This document shows positions 55,509-63,195 of a stretch of DNA of 64,000 bases, one piece after another. The notes below the pieces were generated by a model, which was not told where the DNA came from, did not search any database, and was given only the letters and a program-made list of their open reading frames with translations. The translations under genes and the position numbers were made by a program. The DNA is from Pantoea sp. (GTDB lineage: Bacteria; Pseudomonadota; Gammaproteobacteria; Enterobacterales; Enterobacteriaceae), in contig NZ_JAPWKD010000015.1 in the NCBI RefSeq assembly GCF_028283705.1, forward strand, positions 372,001-436,000. The letters are read 5' to 3'. Numbering within the stretch: position 1 is the stretch's first letter; each line of letters opens with the position of its first letter.

Positions 55509-56177
55509 TTACTGTAATTTTTTCAGCAGTTCCTCCGCGCCCTTATCAATGCCGGTTTCTGCGGCGCTGAGCGAGCCGAAGGTGGCACCGATATTCATCG
55601 CGTTAGGGTATTGTTCTGCGACATAGGCCAGCAGCAGTTCACCGGTTTCGGCATCATGAATTTCAACCGCATAGTTCACGTAGCCGCTGAGCATGCCGCG
55701 CCCGCCGCGGATCGACTGGACAATATTATAGGGTCCGCCGGCAAGGTCGAATTTGGTGACTGTCCCGGCAAACTGCGTAGTGGTATCGGCACCGGTCAGC
55801 GTCAGTTTAAGACGCAGAGTATTCGGGGAAGGGGACGTGGCGCTCTGAAAGCGCGTGGTTAACTCCTGACCAAACTTCTGTTGCATATAATCGGCGAGAT
55901 GGCGGCGATCGGCTTGATCCATATCGTTAAACTGGCCGTCACTGCCCTGATAAATGCTGACCGGTTCAATGATGACCTTGCCATATTTCTTCCAGTCCAC
56001 TGGCGCGCTGTAGCGAAAGGGGATTCTGTCGCTGTCATCCCCGGCGTTGGCGCTCAGCCGGGAAGATGACTCCAGCCCGGTGTATTTTACCGGCGCGGTA
56101 CTGGAGCATCCGGTCACGCCCGCCATCAGGACCAGCCCCGTCAATCCCGCACAAATTCCCTTCAATGATTTCCCCAC
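55509..56177 (-). CDS. DUF3313-family lipoprotein
   Basis: A 222-residue lipoprotein. The signal peptide (KGICAGLTGLVLMAG) ends in a lipobox VTGC with lipidated Cys-24; Ser follows it, favouring outer-membrane sorting. The remainder has the DUF3313 pattern, including KKYGKVIIEPVSIY near residues 63-76. Its function is unknown. The start is GTG at 56177, preceded by GAGGAT. It is divergent from the small ORF at 56305. Confidence 0.82.
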   Translation of the reverse strand: MGKSLKGICAGLTGLVLMAGVTGCSSTAPVKYTGLESSSRLSANAGDDSDRIPFRYSAPVDWKKYGKVIIEPVSIYQGSDGQFNDMDQADRRHLADYMQQKFGQELTTRFQSATSPSPNTLRLKLTLTGADTTTQFAGTVTKFDLAGGPYNIVQSIRGGRGMLSGYVNYAVEIHDAETGELLLAYVAEQYPNAMNIGATFGSLSAAETGIDKGAEELLKKLQ

Positions 56178-56226
56178 TGTCCGATCCTCTTAAAAAGTAA
56201 AAATGTGTATAAAAACGCTATAATTA

Positions 56227-56243
56227 AACTGTACGGTATAGTT
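56227..56243. promoter_or_regulatory. Imperfect palindrome in the divergent promoter region
   Basis: AACTGTAC-G-GTATAGTT is an 8-1-8 inverted repeat with one mismatch, 50 bp upstream of the lipoprotein start. It could be an operator for the nearby TetR-family repressor or another regulator. It differs from the AACCGGTCGGTT site, so joint regulation is uncertain. Confidence 0.4.
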
Positions 56244-56304
56244 ATCTTGTTTTATGCTGTTTCTGTCAAGCAGATATTGCGGCAGGTTTTTGGGGGGACG
56301 GGGG

Positions 56305-56673
56305 ATGCACAGAACGATCATCAGTGGTGAAAATGGCATATGCCGCAACGAGGCAGATTTATTACTGGCCGGAAACATGGCGCTTCCTTTGCGCTACGCC
56401 AGCTTGCCGTTAGGTAAAAGATTGAATCGATTAGGGCTGAGACTGGCACTGGCATCGCGTTGCCCGCCAGAAGTGGAAGAACAGGTGATGTGGGTCGTCA
56501 ATGGCGCGATGCTAAAGGGTGAACTGCGCTACCGCAGGCCAGAAATCATGGTCACGACGTTTTTGCAGCTGCTTTATGAGTACCAGGTTAGCCGGGCGAT
56601 GCCGTTACGTGCCGCCGTGCGCGCCGCCGTGAAACGGTTTATGGCGGAAAATAGGGGGTTGCCGGTGTTGTAA
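56305..56673 (+). CDS. Small unrecognised protein (122 residues)
   Basis: A predicted 122-residue, basic protein that I do not recognise. It has no signal peptide or membrane segment; Leu/Arg-rich helical stretches dominate (PLGKRLNRLGLRLALASR, AVRAAVKRFMAE). The ATG at 56305 follows two G-runs (GGGGGGACGGGGG) that may serve as an unusual ribosome site; an in-frame ATG lies further upstream at 56254. The stop is inside the stem of a terminator-like hairpin, which supports a real transcript end. It may still be a spurious frame. Confidence 0.45.
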   Translation: MHRTIISGENGICRNEADLLLAGNMALPLRYASLPLGKRLNRLGLRLALASRCPPEVEEQVMWVVNGAMLKGELRYRRPEIMVTTFLQLLYEYQVSRAMPLRAAVRAAVKRFMAENRGLPVL

Positions 56674-56697
56674 CGGTGCGATTTTTCGCACCGTTAC
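56670..56697. terminator. 12-bp hairpin after the small ORF
   Basis: GTAACGGTGCGA and TCGCACCGTTAC form a perfect 12-bp stem with a TTTT loop, lying between the small ORF and the convergent nitrilase gene. It resembles the palindrome family but has a tight loop. It can act in both directions. Confidence 0.6.
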
Positions 56698-56722
56698 CAT
56701 GGCCCTGGCGTTGGCTGTTATC

Positions 56723-57643
56723 TTACTGGAAAGTCACGGTTTTTTTTGGTTTTTGGTCAACCGATAAAGAGAAAACATCCGGGCGGGCATAATGTCCAAC
56801 CACATCAAAGTCATAGCGGGCGCGAATCAGTTCATCGGTATCAATCTGTGCACACAGCAACCCTTCGCTGCCGCGTAACGGGCCAGCCAGCACATCACCC
56901 AATGGACCGATAATGACGCTGCCACCCTGAATCAACGGACGCTGACTGTCCCAGCCGGGAATTTCAATGCCGAGCTCTGCCGGTGACGGTTGGATCTGGC
57001 AGGCACTGAGGACAAAGCAGCGTCCCTCATGGGCGATATGCCGCATTGATGCCTGCCACACATCGCGCTCATCCACCGTTGGCGCGCACCAGATTTGTAC
57101 GCCTTTGGCGTACATGGCGGTACGCAGCAGCGGCATATGATTTTCCCAGCAAATCGCGGCACCGATGCGCCCGGCTTGCGTGTCCAGCACCGGCAGGGTG
57201 GAACCGTCGCCCTGACCCCAGATCAAACGTTCGGTGCCGGTTGGCATCAGTTTGCGATGTTTCGCCGCCAGTCCGATTTCGGGTTCGAAAAATAACGCGC
57301 TGCAATATAAGGTGCTGCCTTCGCGTTCAATCACGCCAATCACTAACGCCGCCTGGGTTCTGCGTGCCAGATCCGCCAGCGCCTCGGTTTCTTTGTCCGG
57401 CACATCAATGGCGTTGGCAAAGTATTCTGCCCAGGTTTCCCGTCCCTCTGGCAGACGATAACCCAGCTGAGTACCGAAGGTTTCCCCTTTGGGATAGCCG
57501 CCGAGCAGGGCTTCAGGCATCACCACCAGACGGGCGCCGCTGGCCATGATCTGCTCTTCATAAGACAGAATCTTTTCTAAGGTTTGTGCTTTGCCTGCAG
57601 GGGCGGAACCCATTTGCAGCACTGCCACAGTTGAGGAGGCCAT
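56723..57643 (-). CDS. Nitrilase-family carbon-nitrogen hydrolase
   Basis: A 306-residue enzyme of the nitrilase branch of the carbon-nitrogen hydrolase superfamily. The catalytic triad is Glu-44 ([14 protein letters not shown]), Lys-131 ([16 protein letters not shown]) and Cys-165 ([10 protein letters not shown]); the sequences around these residues are those of true nitrilases, which turn nitriles into carboxylic acids plus ammonia. The length is slightly under the usual 320-360. It is divergent from a LysR gene across an 86-bp gap with three phased repeats. Confidence 0.9.
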   Translation of the reverse strand: MASSTVAVLQMGSAPAGKAQTLEKILSYEEQIMASGARLVVMPEALLGGYPKGETFGTQLGYRLPEGRETWAEYFANAIDVPDKETEALADLARRTQAALVIGVIEREGSTLYCSALFFEPEIGLAAKHRKLMPTGTERLIWGQGDGSTLPVLDTQAGRIGAAICWENHMPLLRTAMYAKGVQIWCAPTVDERDVWQASMRHIAHEGRCFVLSACQIQPSPAELGIEIPGWDSQRPLIQGGSVIIGPLGDVLAGPLRGSEGLLCAQIDTDELIRARYDFDVVGHYARPDVFSLSVDQKPKKTVTFQ

Positions 57644-57664
57644 GGTTAATTACCTGTTGCCGAA

Positions 57665-57734
57665 GATATGAACCACTGATACTCCCCGCTATAGTGATAT
57701 GAATCAATCGCCTTAGCCGTATATCTGATATGAA
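57665..57734. promoter_or_regulatory. Three 31-bp-phased GATATGAA repeats in the nitrilase/LysR promoter region
   Basis: The 8-mer GATATGAA occurs at 57665-57672, 57696-57703 and 57727-57734, each exactly 31 bp apart, about three helical turns. The last copy includes the start codon of the LysR gene. The bases after the first two copies are CCA and TCA. This places three sites on one face of the helix in the control region of a divergent LysR/target pair and is a likely regulator-binding array. Confidence 0.55.
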
Positions 57735-58644
57735 CAATATAAATATCGAAGCGCTCGATCTGAATCTCTTCAAAGTGTTTGAAGCCCTGTACGAAGAAGG
57801 CAGCGCCAGCAGGGCGGCTTTACGGCTGGGGATTACCCAGTCAGCGGTGAGTGCTGCGCTGGGCAGATTGCGCAAAATTTATGGTGACCATCTGTTTGAT
57901 CGCACCGGGCGAGGTCTGCGACCGAGTCGTCGCGCCGAGGAGTTAAAACCGATTGTCAGTGAAGCGCTGGATCGCTGTCGCCAGAGTCTTTCACTGGTGC
58001 AGCTGGATCAGGCCGCGTTCGATGGCCGCAGTGTGGTGCTGGGCTGGTCTGATGATTATGAAATCGCGCTGGCGCGCAAACTGATTAATCGCGTGGCGCA
58101 GGAATACCCGGGACTGCGGCTGATATTCCGGCAAATTCACAGCCGGATTGCCGCCGGGATGCTGATGAACCGCATGGTCGATTTGGCGGTCACCTCAGGG
58201 AGCGGCCACTCAGCGGCGCTGAGTAAAGAGTTAGTGGGGGTGAATGACTACGCCTGCGTAGTGGATTTTGTGCCGACCACGCCGGAACTGACTATCGATG
58301 ACTACAACACGCTGCAACATATTCTGATTTCATCAGGGGGCATGGTGGGGATTGTCGACGAAGCATTGGCTGAACTGGGACTGAAACGCACGGTTGAAGC
58401 CGCCGCGACACACTTTTCCGCCGTGCCCTGGTTGATTAAAGGTTCACGGTCAATTGTGACGCTGCCCAGCCACGCCGCCCGCGCGATGGCAGAGATGTTC
58501 GATTTACACCTGTTGTGTTGCCCGATTGAATTACCAGAATATTCGGTAGAACTGGCCTGGCGAGCCGACAGTCTCAGGGACCCGGCAGTCGCCGGGGTGA
58601 GGAATATTTTGCGTGAGTTGTTGAAAGTGATGTGCAAGCCGTAA
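57730..58644 (+). CDS. LysR-family transcriptional regulator (nitrilase neighbour)
   Basis: A 304-residue LysR-type regulator of the NodD/NahR-like group, with the N-terminal sequence IEALDLNLFKVFEALYEEGS and helix-turn-helix ALRLGITQSAVSAALGRLR. The effector-binding domain follows from about residue 92. It is divergent from the nitrilase gene, which is therefore its likely target. The ATG at 57730 is embedded in the third phased repeat, pointing to tight autoregulation. Confidence 0.88.
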   Translation: MNNINIEALDLNLFKVFEALYEEGSASRAALRLGITQSAVSAALGRLRKIYGDHLFDRTGRGLRPSRRAEELKPIVSEALDRCRQSLSLVQLDQAAFDGRSVVLGWSDDYEIALARKLINRVAQEYPGLRLIFRQIHSRIAAGMLMNRMVDLAVTSGSGHSAALSKELVGVNDYACVVDFVPTTPELTIDDYNTLQHILISSGGMVGIVDEALAELGLKRTVEAAATHFSAVPWLIKGSRSIVTLPSHAARAMAEMFDLHLLCCPIELPEYSVELAWRADSLRDPAVAGVRNILRELLKVMCKP

Positions 58645-58646
58645 CG

Positions 58647-59894
58647 TTAAAAACGTCGTGACGGGCTAAACGCCTCCATCGCAATGCTGCTGCGCTCGCC
58701 GTGCATCATTTCGGCCAGCAACATTCCGGTGGCCGGGCCGAGGGTAAATCCCTGATGACCATGACCAAACGCGCACCACATGCCCGGCTGACCGGGGACC
58801 GCTCCGATCACCGGTTTCATATCCGGCATACAGGGACGGGCACCTTTCCAGGGCTCGGCTTCCACCGCTGCGCCCAGCGGCACCAGCTGGCGCGCGACCT
58901 GTTCCACCGCCTTAAGCTGAACAGGAGTGGCAGGTGCATCAATATCGGCCAGTTCCGCCCCGGTGGTGATGCGTAAACCGCGCGCCATCGGAGCAATCAG
59001 GTAGCCCCGTTCTTCATCCAGCATCCAGTGACGCGGCGTAGCGCCTGGCACCGGCTGGAAATGCTGATGGTAGCCACGTTTCACAAACAACGGCGGACGA
59101 TAGCCAAAATCACCGGTCAGCTGCGAACTCCAGGGACCGAGCGCCACCACCACCTGATGTGCCTGCACCCATTCGTCGTTCCGGGTTTGCACCTGCCAGC
59201 CACCGTCCGCCGTCGGGCGCAGCGTCTGGGCGTTGCCCTGATACCAGGCGGCTCCGCGAGCCAGCAACAATGCCGCATAGGCTTTCACCAGCTCGCCGGG
59301 ATCACGCACCGTCAGTGGGTCACTCCAGTAAACCGCACCGCTCAGCTGCGCGCGTAACGCCGGTTCAGTAGCCTGTAACTGGGCCGCGTCCAGCTTGCGA
59401 TGATTCACTCCCATCGCCAGCAGTTTGTCGGCATCGGCAAAGGCTGCATCGCGTTGTTTATCGCTGCGAAACAGCATCAACCAGCCACGTTCACCGAGTA
59501 AATGGCGGGCATTCGCCGCATCCAGCAGCGCCTCATGGGTATCAATCGACAGGGCGATCAACGAAGCATAGGCCGCTGCAATCGGCGCATAAGCCTGCGG
59601 TGCCGAATTGGCGTAGTAGCGCAGCAGCGGCGAGGCAAGGGAAGGTAGCGCGCGCGGGTGATAACGTACATCCAGCCGACGGTTACCCGCCACGCTCAGC
59701 AGCGTACTGAGCTCACGCGGAAAGGCGTAAGGATTGACCGCCTCGCGCTGGATAATACCCGCATTGCCATACGAGGTTTCTTCGCCAGGGGCGCGGCGGT
59801 CCAGCAGCGCGACATCGTAACCACGCTGCTGCAGATGCAGGGCGCAGCTCACCCCAACCATCCCGGCTCCCAGCACTAACACATCATGCGCCAT
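58647..59894 (-). CDS. FAD-dependent oxidoreductase, DadA-like (D-amino acid dehydrogenase family)
   Basis: A 415-residue flavoprotein. The N-terminal dinucleotide-binding motif is VLVLGAGMVGVSCALHL, followed by LDRRAPGEETSYGNAG, and the C-terminal FAD segment is PDMKPVIGAVPG plus FGHGHQGFTLGPATG, all as in DadA-type D-amino acid dehydrogenases. It should oxidise an amino acid or amine to the imine. It lies 4 bp after the RidA-like gene in an operon with an amidase and an MFS carrier, so a D-amino acid released from an amide is a reasonable substrate guess. Confidence 0.87.
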   Translation of the reverse strand: MAHDVLVLGAGMVGVSCALHLQQRGYDVALLDRRAPGEETSYGNAGIIQREAVNPYAFPRELSTLLSVAGNRRLDVRYHPRALPSLASPLLRYYANSAPQAYAPIAAAYASLIALSIDTHEALLDAANARHLLGERGWLMLFRSDKQRDAAFADADKLLAMGVNHRKLDAAQLQATEPALRAQLSGAVYWSDPLTVRDPGELVKAYAALLLARGAAWYQGNAQTLRPTADGGWQVQTRNDEWVQAHQVVVALGPWSSQLTGDFGYRPPLFVKRGYHQHFQPVPGATPRHWMLDEERGYLIAPMARGLRITTGAELADIDAPATPVQLKAVEQVARQLVPLGAAVEAEPWKGARPCMPDMKPVIGAVPGQPGMWCAFGHGHQGFTLGPATGMLLAEMMHGERSSIAMEAFSPSRRF

Positions 59895-59898
59895 CGCT

Positions 59899-60246
59899 TT
59901 ACTCCGCAGTGGGTTTTTGCGCGACCACGGTGATCTCCAGCAACGCCTCCTGCAACACCAGGCCCGCCAGCACCGTGGTTCTCACCGGCAAAGGATCGCT
60001 GAACCATTTGGCATACGCCTGATTAAACGGGGCGAACAAATCGGCGTCGGTGAGATACACGGTACAGGAGAAAATATCTGCCAGGGTGCAACCCTGTTCT
60101 GCCAGCGTGGCCTGAATGGTCTGCATCACGCGTTCGGTCTGACGGCTGACTTCTGCCGCCAGCGTGCCATCTTCTTCAAATCCAATCACACCCGAGAGCC
60201 ATACCTGATCACCGACCAGACGCACTTTGGAAAAAGGTAAATTCAT
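59899..60246 (-). CDS. RidA/YjgF-family protein
   Basis: A 115-residue RidA-superfamily protein. These trimeric enzymes deaminate reactive enamine/imine intermediates. Features include VWLSGVIGF near the start, MQTIQATLAEQGCTLADIFSCTVYLTD and an Arg in PVRTTVLAGLVLQEALLEIT at the usual active-site Arg position. Its place directly ahead of the FAD dehydrogenase fits removal of imines made by that enzyme. Confidence 0.9.
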   Translation of the reverse strand: MNLPFSKVRLVGDQVWLSGVIGFEEDGTLAAEVSRQTERVMQTIQATLAEQGCTLADIFSCTVYLTDADLFAPFNQAYAKWFSDPLPVRTTVLAGLVLQEALLEITVVAQKPTAE

Positions 60247-60261
60247 GTTGTCCTCGTTCGT

Positions 60262-61761
60262 TTACTGACCTAAAGGGAGATAAAAATCCGCCATGCTGGC
60301 GATGGGCGGTGCCTGGCGCAGCTCGGCAATGTCCGGCTGCGGGCGTGCCAGTTGCGGATGCTGGCTAAATTTCTGTTCCAGCGCTTTTGCCACCCGCAGC
60401 ACGCCAATGTCGTCACCACGCTTGCCGATGATCTGCAAACCAAACGGCATGCCCTGCGCATCCCGCCCCAGGGGTAAGGAAAGGGAGGGCAGCCCGGCCA
60501 GCGAGGTAACATACGCCAGCGCCAGCCAGTGATAATAGGTACGTGTCGGCTGGCCGTTGATTTCACGTGGATAAAGTTCGGTCCACGGACGTGGGCTGAT
60601 GGTGACCGCCGGTGACACCATATAATCATAGTCGTGAAAAAACGCTTCCCAGCGCCGATACAGCTGGGTTTGTAAATCCAGTCCGCGTGCAATATCCAGT
60701 GCGCTGTAGCGCAAGCCTTCTTCAATATTCATGCGCACGTTTTCACCGACTGACTGCGGATGCTGCTGATACAGTTCACGCGTCGCGGTGAGGAACAACA
60801 GCGATCGCAGGGTTTCGAAGGCTTCATTCGCCCCCTGACAATCCGGCGTCGCCTGTTCAGCGCTGGCGAACAGCGGGGCGATATGCTGCATTTTGCCGTG
60901 AAAGCAATCCACCACACCTTGCTCGGTCGGGGCGAAGCCGAAGTCGTGGCTCCACGCCAGGCGTTGCGAGGAGAGGTCCATCGCTGCCAGCGGGAAGAAC
61001 TCCTGCGGCTGGCGCAACTGGCGTCCCGGCACCACATGTGACAGCGGATCACGCGCATCTTCTCCCTGAATCACGCTGAACATTAAGGCGGCGTCATCCA
61101 CCGTGCGTCCCATCGGACCCAGAGTGGAAATTTGCAACCACGCGCAGCCGCGTTTTTCTGCCGGGATAAGACCCGCCGTCGGGCGGAAACCGACCACGCC
61201 GTTAAAGGCCGCCGGATTACGCAGCGAACCGCCGGTATCGGAACCGGTCGCCAGCGACACCATGCCGCAGGCCAGTGCCGCCGCAGATCCGCCAGAGGAT
61301 CCTGCGGCGGAACGGCTGGGATCAAACGGGTTACCGGTGGTGCCATACACCGCGTTGCGGGAATTCCCCCCGGCACCCCATTCCGGTACGTTGGTTTTGC
61401 CGACAACGTTCGCGCCCGCTGCGCGCAACACCGCCACCAGCCGCTCATCCTGCTGTGGCACGTTGTTGCGTTTTGCCACGCTGCCGTAGGTGGTCGGCAA
61501 GCCGGCGGCGTCGATCATATCCTTCACGCCGAGCGGTAAACCGTGTAACGGGCCGAGTGGTTCGCCGCGCAGCACCGCATTATCCTGCTGTTTGGCGACG
61601 GCGCGCGCCGCAGCAAAATCGCAGGCCACCAGCGCATTCACCGCCGGATTAACCTGTTCAATCCGGTTGATGCAGCTTTCCAGCAGCTCACTCGGGGCGA
61701 TACTCTTTTCGCCAATCAGACGACGGGCTTCAGTCGCGGGGAGATCGCATAACGTATCCAT
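60262..61761 (-). CDS. Amidase signature family amidase
   Basis: A 499-residue amidase with the full Ser-cisSer-Lys triad: Lys-80 (LGVKDMIDAAG), cis-Ser-155 (SAAGSSGGSA) and nucleophile Ser-179 (GSDTGGSLRNPA); the spacings of 75 and 24 residues match those of fatty acid amide hydrolase. It hydrolyses a carboxamide to acid and ammonia or amine. The start overlaps the end region of the MFS gene closely (4 bp gap) with a GAAGGA site. The substrate is unknown; neighbours suggest an amino acid amide. Confidence 0.92.
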   Translation of the reverse strand: MDTLCDLPATEARRLIGEKSIAPSELLESCINRIEQVNPAVNALVACDFAAARAVAKQQDNAVLRGEPLGPLHGLPLGVKDMIDAAGLPTTYGSVAKRNNVPQQDERLVAVLRAAGANVVGKTNVPEWGAGGNSRNAVYGTTGNPFDPSRSAAGSSGGSAAALACGMVSLATGSDTGGSLRNPAAFNGVVGFRPTAGLIPAEKRGCAWLQISTLGPMGRTVDDAALMFSVIQGEDARDPLSHVVPGRQLRQPQEFFPLAAMDLSSQRLAWSHDFGFAPTEQGVVDCFHGKMQHIAPLFASAEQATPDCQGANEAFETLRSLLFLTATRELYQQHPQSVGENVRMNIEEGLRYSALDIARGLDLQTQLYRRWEAFFHDYDYMVSPAVTISPRPWTELYPREINGQPTRTYYHWLALAYVTSLAGLPSLSLPLGRDAQGMPFGLQIIGKRGDDIGVLRVAKALEQKFSQHPQLARPQPDIAELRQAPPIASMADFYLPLGQ

Positions 61762-61765
61762 CGCA

Positions 61766-62995
61766 TCATCCTTCTTTGGTTAATGATTTCAGCGGGGGCA
61801 CCGCCGCTGTGCCGGTTTTTTCCGTGCGGATGGTCAGGCTCATCAGGGTTGAGAACGCGGCGGCCCCCATCAGGAACAGGAACGCGGAGCCAAAGCTGAA
61901 GTGTTGCACCATCAGACCAATCGCCAGCGGGGCAATAAAGCCCGCCGCCTGACCACCAAAGTTGATCACACCAATACCGGAACCCACCATACGCGGCGCG
62001 AGGATTTTGGTCGGCAGTGCCACGGCCACCGCCAGCACAAACGATTTAAAGAAATAGGTGAATGCCTGCGCCACAATCACGCCGGTCAGCGTTTCTGCGC
62101 GGTACATGCAACCGATGGAGATGGCGGTAAACAGGGCGCTGAACAGCAGCATCAGGTTTTCCCGGCCATTAAAGAATTTCACCATTACCCAGCCGCCGAT
62201 GGCGGTTGCGATCCCGGCCATCAGATAGGGGATCGGCAGCAGCACGCCGACGGCTTTCAGGTCGAGGTGACGCTCGGTCATCAGATAAACCGGCATCCAG
62301 GAATCCAGCCCTTTGTTGATTAGGCTCAGGCCAAACCACACCGCCGCGATCTTCCACAGCAGCGGATGTTTCATGACGCTTTTCACGTCCTGCAAATTAA
62401 TACGTTGCCGCTGTTCGTTGTCACTGGCCGGAGTGTTGCGTACTGTCAGGCTATATATCAGCACAAACACCAATCCCAAAATCCCAATTAGCATAAAGGT
62501 GTGACGCCAGTGGAAATGCAGCAGCAGTGGGGCAATTAACAGCGGGGCGAGCATGCTGCCGATATAATTTGATGACACCAGCAGCGAGGTAATTTTAGGT
62601 TTCTGTTCCGTGCGGTAATTTTCCGCCGCATTCTTAATGGCTGCCGAGGGGAACGCGCCTTCACCCAGACCGAACAACAGGCGGATAAATAACAATGACG
62701 CCAGCGACCATGCCAGGCCGGTAAGCAGGGTGAACAATGACCAAAAACCGATCGCCATAATCACCACTGACTTCGCGCCAAAGCGGTCGGCGAGCCAGCC
62801 ACCCGGCAACTGCATCAGCCAGAAGCCAAAATAGAACACGCTTAACACCAGGCCGAGTTCGGTGGGGCTGAGGTGCATTTCCGCCGTCAGCGCCGGTGCA
62901 CCCATGCTCAGCACTACGCGATCAATAAAGGCGATACACCAGGCGATATACAGCAAAATAACCACCCAATGCCGGTAAAACGATGAAGGTTGCAT
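61766..62995 (-). CDS. MFS transporter, anion:cation symporter-like
   Basis: A 409-residue major facilitator with 12 hydrophobic segments. It shows the ACS-type DRVVLSMGAPALTAEM near helix 1 and LLFGLGEGAFPSAAIKNAAEN near helix 4. It probably imports the substrate of the amidase encoded next. The ATG at 62995 has an AAGGAA site. It is the first gene of a four-gene operon controlled by the LysR gene transcribed in the same direction upstream. Confidence 0.9.
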   Translation of the reverse strand: MQPSSFYRHWVVILLYIAWCIAFIDRVVLSMGAPALTAEMHLSPTELGLVLSVFYFGFWLMQLPGGWLADRFGAKSVVIMAIGFWSLFTLLTGLAWSLASLLFIRLLFGLGEGAFPSAAIKNAAENYRTEQKPKITSLLVSSNYIGSMLAPLLIAPLLLHFHWRHTFMLIGILGLVFVLIYSLTVRNTPASDNEQRQRINLQDVKSVMKHPLLWKIAAVWFGLSLINKGLDSWMPVYLMTERHLDLKAVGVLLPIPYLMAGIATAIGGWVMVKFFNGRENLMLLFSALFTAISIGCMYRAETLTGVIVAQAFTYFFKSFVLAVAVALPTKILAPRMVGSGIGVINFGGQAAGFIAPLAIGLMVQHFSFGSAFLFLMGAAAFSTLMSLTIRTEKTGTAAVPPLKSLTKEG

Positions 62996-63015
62996 GGCAG
63001 TTCCTTATTAGCCGG

Positions 63016-63046
63016 AGGATTAAATTTCTCAGCAGAAATTCATCCT
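63016..63046 (-). promoter_or_regulatory. Leader hairpin upstream of the MFS-amidase operon
   Basis: AGGAT-TA-AATTTCT pairs with AGAAATT-C-ATCCT around a 4-base loop: a 12-bp stem with a small internal loop, 21 bp upstream of the MFS start codon. It may influence transcript stability or initiation. It is not a standard terminator. Confidence 0.4.
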
Positions 63047-63109
63047 GCCATGCGCTCAGGGTTATCACCATTTCAACTTTTTCACGTTATCCATAGCAAA
63101 ACAGCAAAG

Positions 63110-63122
63110 ATCACGTTGTGAT
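63110..63122. promoter_or_regulatory. Candidate LysR box upstream of the MFS-amidase operon
   Basis: ATCACGTTGTGAT is a 5-3-5 palindrome about 115 bp before the MFS start. A further TTATCAC at 63062-63068 is inverted relative to GTGATAA at 63118-63124. Its placement fits a binding site for the adjacent LysR regulator. A CRP site would need a 6-base centre and is less likely. Confidence 0.4.
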
Positions 63123-63195
63123 AAGGCATTATTATTTCGCGCCGTCATAAACGACGAAAAAGGGACCGATTCAGGTGTTGGGTAATAAGCGAATA

